Shown here: piece after piece, positions 1 to 6,422 of the stretch
Numbering within the stretch: position 1 is the first letter of the stretch
Layout of the letters: each line of letters starts with the position of its first letter
DNA from: Phycisphaerae bacterium
Lineage (GTDB): Bacteria; Planctomycetota; Phycisphaerae; Sedimentisphaerales; Anaerohalosphaeraceae
Length of the DNA: 10,485 bases
Assembly: GCA_003567095.1 (NCBI GenBank)
Contig: PXAQ01000036.1
Coordinates: forward strand, 1 to 10,485
Direction: 5' to 3'
The notes under the pieces: model-generated
The model's input: the letters and a program-made list of their open reading frames with translations, nothing else
Told to the model about the DNA's origin: nothing
Databases searched by the model: none
Program-made: the position numbers and the translations under genes

Positions 1-298
1 TCTGCTCGATCTTCATCGCCTGGCGATACAACTGTTCATGGCTGTGGTCAAAGTCAAAGTCCTCATGGAAATCTTTCATCCGCTCAAAAATATTGCGCGC
101 CTTGTCCAGAATCTCCGTCTCGGCCATCTCGGTGGTGCGCTGGCTGATCTGCTCGATCGCCCGGGCGTGCTTGACCTCATCGTCGGCCAGCATAGTGAGG
201 ATTTCCTTGACCCCTTTTTCGTCGACCTGATCGGCCATCTGACGGTAAAACGTCTCGCCGTCTTTTTCCATTTTGATCGCAAAGTTAAAAATATCCAT
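1..298 (-). CDS. Ferritin-like / rubrerythrin-type diiron protein (partial, C-terminus outside window)
   Basis: The first 99 residues can be read leftwards from an ATG at 296-298; the rest lies beyond base 1. The protein starts MDIFNFAIKMEKDGETFYRQ and is strongly helical. Glu11, Glu41 and His44 (in DDEVKH) form the E...ExxH pattern that supplies half of a carboxylate-bridged diiron site in rubrerythrin and ferritin-like four-helix bundles. Family members usually handle peroxide or iron in the cytoplasm, and many anaerobes carry a single-domain form. The start is supported by AGGAG at 306-310, seven bases upstream. The missing C-terminal half should carry the second ExxH, and whether a rubredoxin domain follows cannot be seen. 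The family call is fairly safe; the exact substrate is not. Confidence 0.82.
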   Translation of the reverse strand, partial: MDIFNFAIKMEKDGETFYRQMADQVDEKGVKEILTMLADDEVKHARAIEQISQRTTEMAETEILDKARNIFERMKDFHEDFDFDHSHEQLYRQAMKIEQ

Positions 299-354
299 CG
301 CGCGACTCCTGTACCTAAAGGTTCATCGTTTTCATCCTGAACTGACTGTCCAAC

Positions 355-383
355 AGCATATCCGTTTTATGCCGTCATGACAA
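355..383 (-). promoter_or_regulatory. Putative sigma70-type promoter of the ferritin-like gene
   Basis: On the minus strand a TTGTCA box (378-383) is followed after 17 bases by TATGCT (355-360). This is a moderate match to both consensus hexamers at ideal spacing, about 60 bases before the start codon. No peroxide- or iron-responsive operator is recognised around it. Confidence 0.4.
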
Positions 384-420
384 CACTAAATATAAAAATT
401 CCAACGTTTATCGGCCCTTA

Positions 421-1707
421 CTATCGCTTATTTTCCATCCGAAATTGACGCGGGGTCATCCCCACAACCTGCTTGAAAACGCGGGTAAAATAGCTCTGAT
501 TGTTGTAGCCGACCTCGAAACAAATCTGTGAGCACGTGCTGTCGCTGGTGATTAGCCGCTCTTTGGCCTGATTGATGCGGATGTTGGTCAGGTAGTCGAC
601 CACCGAGATGCCGAGCTGTTCCTTGAACAGGTGCGACAGCCGCGAGACACTCAAATAGGCCTGTCGGGCGATATCTTCAAGCGTCAGCGGCTGTTCGAAG
701 TGATATTGCATGTACTCGATCGCCGGCCTGAGCTGGGAAATCTTCCGGGCGTCCTGAGAACTGTAGACGCTCTCGATAAACTCATCCAGCGCCCGGCTGA
801 TCCAGATGCACAGATCCTCCTGCGTGTCCAGCGTCAGCACGGTCTCGATATAGGTCAGATTCTTGCTCAGCAGCCTATTGATATCCACCCCGCCCTGGGC
901 CGCGGCCCGGCTGAGCACGCTGAGCAGCTCCACCAGCCGTGCCTTGAGCAGGTTGACGTTGCCGGGATTGAAAAACATAATCCTGCCCAGCAGCAGATTC
1001 AAGATCTCCCTGGCCCCCGTGCGGTCGCCCAGCTTGACCCTGGCGATTAATTGGCACTCGAGGTCGTAGGGATAACTCTGCTCACTGCTGAGCCGTTTGC
1101 TTTCTTGGATGATCTCCCCGATCTTGGCCTGCTGGACCGAGCGCTGCCGACGCCATTGAACCACCCGTGGGTCCAGGTCGGTCATCTGGTACAGCAGCAC
1201 ATACAAAAACTCCGCTGCCTCGTGAATTCGCCGCGCTGAGACCACCGGCAGCCGCCGCAGGGCCGCTTCCTTGACGCCCAGGTCAAAGCGCAGCCCCCGC
1301 AGCCGCTTGGACACATCCTGACAGGTCGTCTCATCCACCGGCTCCCAGACGCACTTGCCGAAAAACACACCCCCCAGCGGCAGATCGCCATCCATCATCG
1401 GCACACACACCAGCGCAATACCCGCATGACACAACGTGATATAGGGCTGGCCGGTCTCAATGGACAGATTCAGGCTCCGCAGGCGATCCTGCCGGCACCG
1501 CCCCATCCCAACCTTGGACGCGTGCACCAGACGACAAAAATCCGGACAAAATCCAGCCGAGCACAGCGAGCGAACATCGCGACCGTTGACATCGGTCGTC
1601 TCAAGCGGCAGGCCGAAATTGCGGCCGAACGCCGCCTCGATCTTGCGAAATTGCTCGCGCGTCAGGCGGTCTTTAAGCTGAACGGTTGTTGCAACGCGTC
1701 GCTTCAT
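421..1707 (-). CDS. AraC-family transcriptional regulator with N-terminal PocR sensory domain
   Basis: A 428-residue regulator. Residues about 12-170 match the PocR ligand-binding module, with the typical GRCRQDRLRSL helix and the CHAGIALVCVP strand (93-103). Residues about 210-315 are the helical linker often found between PocR and AraC domains. Residues about 325-425 are a two-HTH AraC domain (LTLEDIARQAYLSVSRLSHL, then the ICFEVGYNNQSYFTRVFK segment). In PocR of propanediol and cobalamin regulation the domain is thought to sense small organic ligands; the ligand here is unknown. The sensor is rich in cysteine (49, 54, 58, 71, 93, 101), which may bind a metal or sense redox state. I chose the ATG at 1705-1707: the upstream in-frame TTG at 1786-1788 would place a perfect TATAAT inside the gene. 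No obvious Shine-Dalgarno precedes this ATG. No target operon is identifiable next to it. Confidence 0.88.
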   Translation of the reverse strand: MKRRVATTVQLKDRLTREQFRKIEAAFGRNFGLPLETTDVNGRDVRSLCSAGFCPDFCRLVHASKVGMGRCRQDRLRSLNLSIETGQPYITLCHAGIALVCVPMMDGDLPLGGVFFGKCVWEPVDETTCQDVSKRLRGLRFDLGVKEAALRRLPVVSARRIHEAAEFLYVLLYQMTDLDPRVVQWRRQRSVQQAKIGEIIQESKRLSSEQSYPYDLECQLIARVKLGDRTGAREILNLLLGRIMFFNPGNVNLLKARLVELLSVLSRAAAQGGVDINRLLSKNLTYIETVLTLDTQEDLCIWISRALDEFIESVYSSQDARKISQLRPAIEYMQYHFEQPLTLEDIARQAYLSVSRLSHLFKEQLGISVVDYLTNIRINQAKERLITSDSTCSQICFEVGYNNQSYFTRVFKQVVGMTPRQFRMENKR

Positions 1708-1761
1708 TTTTCGGTTTCCAGAGTTCAAATGTCTTAATGAAACACGAAATAGCAAGATAAT

Positions 1762-1788
1762 ATTATAGGAAATTCGTGCCGAAAGCAA
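1762..1788 (-). promoter_or_regulatory. Putative promoter of the PocR/AraC gene
   Basis: The minus strand has a perfect TATAAT (1762-1767) preceded by TTGCTT (1783-1788) with a 15-base spacer, which is shorter than ideal. It would start the transcript near 1755, about 48 bases before the ATG at 1707. It is the main reason for rejecting the longer TTG-started reading. Confidence 0.5.
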
Positions 1789-1821
1789 CTATTTTCTCGC
1801 CCGCCGCAAAAAAATCCCTTT

Positions 1822-2115
1822 TTATTCCTCAGCCAGTGCCTTGAGCAGGCGGTCGGCCAGTTGCGGATCCAGCGACCCGCCCGGCTCGGCATCAGCCGGG
1901 GCGTCACTCGGACGCGGCCGGGTCAGCTCCAGTTTGATCAGATCGACACAGGCCTTGCGCGCCGTTTCGCGATTCTCATCGTCCAGCAATTCGGTCAGCC
2001 TCTCAATCGCTGTCGGCAAACTCTTGGCCAGCAGCAGGCACCCCTTCTTATGAGCCCTCTCGATCCGTTTTTCGATAGGCGTCTTGACATACGCGCGTTT
2101 ACCTGCCTGCCCCAT
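1822..2115 (-). CDS. Small helical hypothetical protein (97 aa)
   Basis: I do not recognise a named family. The 97-residue product has a basic N-terminus (MGQAGKRAYVKTPIEKRIER), a predicted helical core at 25-64 (AIERLTELLDDENRETARKA), a low-complexity Pro/Ala/Asp stretch at 67-80, and a short acidic C-terminal helix. The core resembles the generic helical pattern of small terminase-like or HEAT-like proteins, but this is not enough to assign a function. The start is well fixed: AGGAGG at 2122-2127 lies six bases before the ATG, so the longer ORF running back to 2253 is unlikely. The gene follows the DUF481 gene by 58 bases on the same strand, and the two could be co-transcribed. The 5' leader contains a tandem heptamer repeat. 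No Cys pair, membrane segment or signal peptide is seen. Confidence 0.7.
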   Translation of the reverse strand: MGQAGKRAYVKTPIEKRIERAHKKGCLLLAKSLPTAIERLTELLDDENRETARKACVDLIKLELTRPRPSDAPADAEPGGSLDPQLADRLLKALAEE

Positions 2116-2130
2116 CACCTTCCTCCTTCT

Positions 2131-2161
2131 TCGTCCTTCGTCAATCGTCCATCGTCCATCG
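2131..2161. repeat. Tandem heptamer repeat (TCGTCCA-type, about 4.4 copies)
   Basis: Plus-strand units are TCGTCCT, TCGTCAA, TCGTCCA, TCGTCCA and a partial TCG, with no gaps. On the minus strand they read as GATGGAC-like units just upstream of the ribosome binding site of the 97-aa gene, in the spacer after the DUF481 stop. Degenerate heptamer arrays of this sort are typical of dispersed intergenic repeats; whether this one is dispersed in the genome cannot be seen here. Confidence 0.75.
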
Positions 2162-2173
2162 CTGAACTCTGTC

Positions 2174-3181
2174 CTAAAACTCCCACCCCACGCCCAGGAT
2201 ATGCTTGATATCGGTACTGCTCTTGCCCGGCGCCGGCCTGGCGTCATAGTCAAAGATCGTTCTGAAGTTGGTAAACATCTTGTCCGTCAGCCGCGCCCGC
2301 AGCTCAAACGTCGTCGTCAAATAATAATCCGAGAACTTTTCCATACTCGGAAAATACGACAGATCATGCTTGAACGTCAGCATGTCATTGAGCCGCGTAT
2401 CAAAATAGTAGCTACCCTGGGCCGCCACACGGTCCTGGCTGCCGATATTTTGATACTTTTCCGTGATATGCGCCACGCCGGCCTCGGTCGAAAAATTCAT
2501 CCGCTCGGTCTCAATCCACTGATACCCCCCGCCGGCGCCGCCAATGACACGCCGATCCAGGTTGGCTATTTTATCGACGGCGTATCGCCCCTCGCCATAG
2601 GCATAGAATTTTTCCGAAAAGAAGTAATCATACTTGCCCCGCAGGCGCCACCAGTCCTCGGTCTTTTCGTCCTCGCGTTCGGCCCAGCCGTAATCGCCGC
2701 CCAGCGTCGTTCGCGACATCTCCTCGCGTTTGGACAGGCTCAAGCCGGCCTGGATCGACTGGGCGCTGGTATTGCCATGAATCGAGGTCGCGCCGATGTT
2801 CAGGCTGCCGGTCCATCGGGGCTTCTCGACCGGCGGCGGATTGACCGCCTCAATCTGATCCAGCGCGACACCCTCATCAAGGCGCCCCTGCTCATCGACA
2901 AGATCCACCGTCTGCGGCGCCGCGGCCCGCAGCCGCCGGGCCACCGTCCTGCCGTCCGACAGCACAACCGTCACCAGCTCGTCGCTGGTCACCGAGTCGA
3001 CGTGAATCATATCAATCTCGACCGTCCCCAGCAGCGGCGAACGAAGCTGCAACTTACCGCCGACAATCGCATCGACCGTGCCGGTCAGCCGATCCCCATT
3101 GACCAAAACCACCTCACCGGCCGTGGCCGTCACCACAGAGGCCACAACGCACACCAGAAAAAACCATGCCATCCGTCTCAT
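2174..3181 (-). CDS. DUF481 family outer-membrane beta-barrel protein
   Basis: The product is 335 residues. Residues 1-21 are a signal peptide (basic MRRM, hydrophobic core, cleavage likely after TATA before GEVV). Residues 22-118 form two short beta-rich Sm/SH3-like modules, each with a 'VNGDRLTGTV' or 'LSDGRTVARR' type strand-turn. Residues about 121-335 are a DUF481 beta-barrel with alternating aromatic strands, ending in LGVGWEF; the terminal Phe is the standard outer-membrane assembly signal. DUF481 proteins such as E. coli YdiY are salt- or stress-linked outer-membrane proteins of unclear function. The ORF has two possible starts, ATGACAATG. GGGAG at 3189-3193 lies seven bases before the second ATG but only one base before the first, so I start at 3181 (the alternative is 3187). 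The leader contains two mutually exclusive small hairpins (CCGGTC at 3222-3227 with GACCG at 3232-3236, or with GACCGG at 3241-3246). The gene lies 108 bases downstream of the tandem-HTH gene on the same strand. Confidence 0.87.
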   Translation of the reverse strand: MRRMAWFFLVCVVASVVTATAGEVVLVNGDRLTGTVDAIVGGKLQLRSPLLGTVEIDMIHVDSVTSDELVTVVLSDGRTVARRLRAAAPQTVDLVDEQGRLDEGVALDQIEAVNPPPVEKPRWTGSLNIGATSIHGNTSAQSIQAGLSLSKREEMSRTTLGGDYGWAEREDEKTEDWWRLRGKYDYFFSEKFYAYGEGRYAVDKIANLDRRVIGGAGGGYQWIETERMNFSTEAGVAHITEKYQNIGSQDRVAAQGSYYFDTRLNDMLTFKHDLSYFPSMEKFSDYYLTTTFELRARLTDKMFTNFRTIFDYDARPAPGKSSTDIKHILGVGWEF

Positions 3182-3289
3182 TGTCATTCTCCCATATCTG
3201 AATTTGCGGCTGTCTCAAACACCGGTCTGCCGACCGACACGACCGGACATCGTAGGCCTTCGCTGCCGATTAGGCCAGTAATAATTCGC

Positions 3290-3742
3290 TCATTTTCGAA
3301 ATTGATCTGTCTTGCCCAGCCGCTGCGCCTTGGCGCGCACGCCGGCAAGGGTCTTTCGCACTTCATACACCGTAGTGCCCAAATCGCGGGCGACGCGCGC
3401 CAAAGGACGCTTGCGCACCAAGTGGTCACGCAGACACGCCTGCTCCAATCCGCTGAAGGCCTGCGGATGCTTGAGCATCGCGTTGAACTCAGTCCCCGAC
3501 AACCGGCGCGTGATATCGTGTATGCGCCGCCGCACGCTGGTCGGACTGCGTCGCGTCAGCCGGGCCAATCGGCCGATCCGACCGCCCTGGTCAATCACGG
3601 ATTCAAAAAGAATACGCTCCTCTTCGTCCAGAAACCGCGCCAAGTGCACCAAACGCTCCCACTGCCGCCGTGTGTCCTGGCGCGTCTGGGGACGCTGCCG
3701 ACATCCCTCCAGCCAGGCTGGATCCATTCGCATCTGTCGCAT
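3290..3742 (-). CDS. Small putative DNA-binding protein with two helix-turn-helix segments
   Basis: A 150-residue, very basic protein that I cannot place in a named family. Residues about 39-81 (start DEEERILFES, then RIGRLARLTRRSPTSVRRRI) look like a sigma-70 region-4 type HTH. Residues about 100-137 (PLARVARDLGTTVYEVRKTL) look like a second HTH of similar layout. Such tandem HTH proteins may act as small regulators or sigma-like factors, but there is no clear region 2 that would make it a sigma factor. The start is ATG 3740-3742: AGGAG at 3749-3753 lies six bases upstream of it, against three for the in-frame GTG at 3743-3745. It precedes the DUF481 gene on the same strand, so it might regulate that gene or itself; this is inference only. 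Confidence 0.72.
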   Translation of the reverse strand: MRQMRMDPAWLEGCRQRPQTRQDTRRQWERLVHLARFLDEEERILFESVIDQGGRIGRLARLTRRSPTSVRRRIHDITRRLSGTEFNAMLKHPQAFSGLEQACLRDHLVRKRPLARVARDLGTTVYEVRKTLAGVRAKAQRLGKTDQFRK

Positions 3743-3762
3743 CACAAACTCCTGCCTTAAAA

Positions 3763-3771
3763 AGTATCACA
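3763..3771 (-). promoter_or_regulatory. Possible extended -10 promoter of the tandem-HTH gene
   Basis: The minus strand reads TGT followed by GATACT, an extended -10 type element, about 20 bases before the ATG at 3742. No good -35 box lies at the right distance. The implied leader would be very short but would still contain the AGGAG at 3749-3753. Confidence 0.25.
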
Positions 3772-3799
3772 CATTCAAAATAAGCGATATTGATAACCT

Positions 3800-3828
3800 G
3801 TTTATATTTTATTGTTTGTTATATAAAC
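3800..3828. repeat. Inverted repeat GTTTATAT / ATATAAAC
   Basis: Perfect 8-bp arms at 3800-3807 and 3821-3828 with a 13-base T-rich spacer, about 60 bases upstream of the tandem-HTH start codon. It could be an operator or a simple AT-rich dyad; in such AT-rich sequence chance is a real alternative. Confidence 0.4.
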
Positions 3829-3991
3829 ATCTAATGTGGTTTTTTATTTTACTGAATATCAATCGCGATGCAAGCACAAAATCTGAAAAAATCGGAACAG
3901 CTTGGAACTTGTAAAATTGTGAGACAGTCCGACCGTTTTTTTACACAAAAACCCCTGATTGGCCTTAGATAATTCTCCCAAGCCACTTTTT

Positions 3992-4020
3992 TTGACATCC
4001 CTGGCCCACAAAACATAATC
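3992..4020 (+). promoter_or_regulatory. Putative promoter inside the AT-rich gap
   Basis: A perfect TTGACA (3992-3997) is followed after 17 bases by ATAATC (4015-4020), a partial -10 match. Transcription would run right, towards the terminator at 4212-4253, through sequence with no gene. This is an alternative start for the candidate small RNA, giving a transcript of about 225 nt. Confidence 0.35.
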
Positions 4021-4163
4021 CCTTCATATAAAGAGCCTTACAAAAATACGAATAAACCGGATATAAAAATTAAACTTTGATGTTGGCTACCATTTTCAAA
4101 AAAAAAAGAAATTTTGAAATTTTTTTAAACCATTTTCGTTTTCATACGTCATAATATAAAGAG

Positions 4164-4253
4164 GGCGTTTTGCGAGACGCCATTAAACAAACTTTTCATC
4201 ACCCTCCTCCGAAGCCAGATGTCGCATGTAATTGCGAGTCTGGCTTTTTTTTT
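4164..4253 (+). ncRNA. Candidate small RNA with C-rich linker and intrinsic terminator
   Basis: A strong rightward terminator (4212-4253) has no upstream gene to terminate, and the next gene has its own promoter after it. A TATAAA or TAATAT box (4152-4160) would start an RNA near 4164. The RNA would begin with hairpin GGCGT/ACGCC (4164-4168 with 4177-4181, 8-base loop), continue with an unpaired stretch containing CCCTCCTCC (4202-4210), and end with the terminator hairpin and a U tract. The C-rich segment is complementary to GGAGG ribosome binding sites, like the exposed C-rich motifs of many trans-acting sRNAs. No -35 box is clear; the direct repeats upstream could bind an activator. I match it to no known RNA family. 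It could instead be the tail of a longer untranslated transcript. Confidence 0.45.
4212..4253 (+). terminator. Rho-independent terminator
   Basis: AAGCCAGA (4212-4219) pairs with TCTGGCTT (4239-4246), with an inner CGCA/TGCG pairing (4223-4226 with 4233-4236), and the T tract continues to 4253. It separates anything transcribed from the AT-rich gap from the kinase gene downstream. Confidence 0.85.
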
Positions 4254-4292
4254 GCCCCCAGTCAACTCTTTTTCACGCTGAGTGTTTTGTCG

Positions 4293-4321
4293 TTGACCTG
4301 GGCGATCTTATGCTGGATAAT
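4293..4321 (+). promoter_or_regulatory. Putative sigma70-type promoter of the histidine kinase gene
   Basis: TTGACC (4293-4298), a 17-base spacer and GATAAT (4316-4321) match the consensus at five of six bases each. The start point would be near 4328, giving a leader of about 43 bases before the kinase ATG. The site lies just after the terminator at 4253. Confidence 0.6.
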
Positions 4322-4370
4322 AGACCAACAATAAACAGATGTTCAAAATTCTTCCAGGCAGTCATCTGTT

Positions 4371-6422
4371 ATGCTATATCTCGTATTGATACTGACCGGA
4401 GCGGGGATTGGACTCTTGATGCTATGGGCCATCAACCGCACCCTGAACCGCCGCGTATGGCAGCGCACCGCCGAACTGGAGCAGACATTAGCGTCACAGC
4501 GCGAAGACCTCTCACGGCTCAAACATTACGAAGCGATCATCTCCCTGTCCGATGACCAACTGCTCTTTGTCAATCGGGATTACAGGTTTTGTGCCGCCAA
4601 CGACGCCTATCTCAAGGCGACAAAAAAAACGCGTGACGAAGTGATCGGCGCCTCCATTGAAGAGGTTGTCGGAAAGGAGTTTTTTGAGCGGCATATTCGC
4701 AAGCGGCTCGAGCAGGCCATGCAGGGCGAGACGGTCCCCTTTGAATTGTGGACCGGAGCCCAGCATCAGCCCCACCGATACCTCCAAGGACGCTATTATC
4801 CGTATAAAGGCAGCGGCGGCACAATAGAGGGGGTCGTCGTGGTCATTCACGACATGACCGACCGCGAAAGCATCCGCCGCGAACTGGAAAAAAACCAGCA
4901 GTCTATGCGCAGGCTCTTCGGCAATCTGAGGGGCGTCGCCTATCGCTGCGCATATGACATAAAATGGCCCATGCAGTTCATCAGCGAGGGCTGCCGGGAC
5001 CTGACCGGATACAGCGATCAGGACTTCTACGACCGCAAGGTCTTCTGGGGCTACTTGACCATCGACGCCGACCGCCAGCCTGTCTGGGAAAAAATCACCC
5101 GCGCAGTGACCCGCCATCAGCCGTTCCAGGCCGAATATCGGATACGCGATCGCCGCGGGCACATCAAATGGGTCTGGGAGAAGGGCTGCGGCGTCTATGA
5201 CAGCAGCGGCCAGGTGCTGGCGGTGGAGGGCTTTATCACCGACATCACCGACCGCAAGCAGGCCGAGGAAGCACTGACCGAATCGCATAACCTGCTCCAG
5301 TCGATTCTGGATACGATCCCCGCGCGCGTCTTCTGGAAAGATCGAGACCTGAACTTTCTGGGCTGCAATCGCCCCTTCGCAGAAGATGCCGGCCTGGACC
5401 ACCCCGACCAGATCATCGGCAAAAACGACCGGGAGTTAAGCTGGCAGGATCAGGTCGATCTCTATCAGCACGACGACAGAGACGTCATCGCCACCGGCCG
5501 CTCGAAGCTCTATTACGAAGAACCCCAGACCACCCCCGACGGGCGGCAAATCTGCCTGCTGACCAGTAAAATTCCGTTACGGGCCGCCGACGGCTCGATT
5601 CGCGGCGTACTGGGCACCTACCAGGACATCACCGACCGCAAGCAGGCCGAGATGGCACGCGAGAAGCTGCTCAAAGAACTGCACGCCAAAAACGAAGAGC
5701 TGCAAAGCATCGTCTTTATCGCCTCGCACGATCTGCGAAGCCCGCTGGTCAATATCCGCGGCTTTTCCGGTGAACTGGAAAAGGGCCTCGAATCGCTCGA
5801 GCAGATTCTCGCTGCGGTCCAGCTCAGCGACGACATCCGCCAACAGATCGATGGGCTGCTCAGGAACGACATCGCCGAATCGTTGTATTTCATCAAAAAC
5901 AGCAACAAAAAGATGAATACCCTGCTCAACGGCCTGCTGCGCCTGAGCCGCATCGGCACCACCCCGCTCAAACCGGCCACCATTGACATGAATACCCTGA
6001 TATCGGGCATTTTAAGCTCGCAACACTTCATCATCACCCAAAACAACATTGATATCGCCATCGAGGACACACTGCCCCCCTGCCGAGGCGATACCACACT
6101 GATTACCCAGGCCTTTGAGAACCTCATCGACAACGCCGTCAAATACCGCCACCCCGACCGCCCGTGCAGCATCCGCATCCGCGGATACTGTAAAGACGAC
6201 CAGTGTCTCTATGAGATTCAAGACAACGGCATCGGCATCGACCCGCAGCACCATACTAAGGTCTTTGAGATATTTCACCAGCTGGCCCCTTCCGCCGCCG
6301 GCGGGGAAGGTCTTGGCCTGACCCTGGTCCGCCGCATCCTGGACCGCCAAAATGGTACGATTCATCTCGCCTCGGAACTGGATAAAGGCACAACCGTGTC
6401 CATTACCTTGCCTCAGCCCTGA
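4371..6422 (+). CDS. Membrane-anchored PAS-domain sensor histidine kinase
   Basis: A 683-residue kinase. Residues 2-21 are one transmembrane helix, followed by a basic linker and coiled coil (RTAELEQTLASQREDLSRL, 32-50). Three PAS domains follow at about 55-165, 180-295 and 305-423, each ending in a D[MI]TDR-type signature with a coiled-coil linker; the second resembles the PAS_3 fold. The dimerisation domain has ASHDLRSPL with the phospho-acceptor His453. The ATPase domain shows an N box (ENLIDNAVKYRH, Asn584/Asn588), G1 DNGIGI (618-623) and G2 GGEGLGL (644-650), so it should be active. It should autophosphorylate on an internal or redox cue, as it has no extracytoplasmic sensor. No receiver domain or response regulator is nearby, making it an orphan. 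The ribosome binding site is weak (AGG about 12 bases upstream), and an in-frame stop at 4332-4334 prevents a longer N-terminus except by a non-ATG start. Confidence 0.9.
   Translation: MLYLVLILTGAGIGLLMLWAINRTLNRRVWQRTAELEQTLASQREDLSRLKHYEAIISLSDDQLLFVNRDYRFCAANDAYLKATKKTRDEVIGASIEEVVGKEFFERHIRKRLEQAMQGETVPFELWTGAQHQPHRYLQGRYYPYKGSGGTIEGVVVVIHDMTDRESIRRELEKNQQSMRRLFGNLRGVAYRCAYDIKWPMQFISEGCRDLTGYSDQDFYDRKVFWGYLTIDADRQPVWEKITRAVTRHQPFQAEYRIRDRRGHIKWVWEKGCGVYDSSGQVLAVEGFITDITDRKQAEEALTESHNLLQSILDTIPARVFWKDRDLNFLGCNRPFAEDAGLDHPDQIIGKNDRELSWQDQVDLYQHDDRDVIATGRSKLYYEEPQTTPDGRQICLLTSKIPLRAADGSIRGVLGTYQDITDRKQAEMAREKLLKELHAKNEELQSIVFIASHDLRSPLVNIRGFSGELEKGLESLEQILAAVQLSDDIRQQIDGLLRNDIAESLYFIKNSNKKMNTLLNGLLRLSRIGTTPLKPATIDMNTLISGILSSQHFIITQNNIDIAIEDTLPPCRGDTTLITQAFENLIDNAVKYRHPDRPCSIRIRGYCKDDQCLYEIQDNGIGIDPQHHTKVFEIFHQLAPSAAGGEGLGLTLVRRILDRQNGTIHLASELDKGTTVSITLPQP
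5241..5651 (+). repeat. Exact 27-bp direct repeat joining the ends of PAS2 and PAS3
   Basis: Bases 5241-5267 and 5625-5651 are identical over 27 positions, in frame, encoding DITDRKQAE at residues 291-299 and 419-427. The flanking PAS sequences are diverged, and the DNA identity includes all third codon positions. This is a local repeat within the gene, not a mobile element. Confidence 0.85.

Larger units (their letters stand above)
3743..4292. other. AT-rich intergenic region without a convincing protein gene
   Basis: About 550 bases separate the divergent tandem-HTH and kinase genes. The composition drops to strongly AT-rich, with long A and T tracts at 4098-4126 that would make curved DNA. 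Contents in order: an extended -10 for the leftward gene, an inverted repeat (3800-3828), a TTGACA promoter-like pair (3992-4020), a 9-bp direct repeat ACCATTTTC at 4089-4097 and 4129-4137, a TATAAA box (4155-4160), and a hairpin plus terminator ending at 4253. The only small ORF seen on the plus strand in the second half (ATG near 4074, 24 codons, Lys/Phe-rich) has no ribosome binding site. Confidence 0.7.

Noticed and set aside
1786..1788. In-frame TTG as the start of the PocR/AraC gene
   Set aside because: A perfect TATAAT lies between it and the ATG at 1707, the added residues do not resemble PocR N-termini, and no ribosome binding site precedes it.
2084..3760. A 558-codon plus-strand ORF covering the DUF481 and tandem-HTH genes
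   Set aside because: It is rich in His/Arg/Pro with no domain and lies antisense to two genes with signal peptide, beta-barrel pattern and good ribosome binding sites. It is a composition shadow of GC-rich codons.
3214..3926. The 8-mer CTGTCTCA near 3210 and its reverse complement near 3919, flanking the tandem-HTH gene
   Set aside because: The match is too short, has no target duplication and no extended arms, so it does not support a mobile element around the HTH gene.
4074..4151. A 24-codon Lys/Phe-rich ORF in the AT-rich gap
   Set aside because: It has no ribosome binding site and consists mainly of A and T tract codons, as expected by chance in AT-rich DNA.
4512..5402. A 296-codon minus-strand ORF opposite the kinase
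   Set aside because: It has no motif and lies entirely inside the PAS-domain coding region on the other strand, a normal shadow of GC-rich coding sequence.
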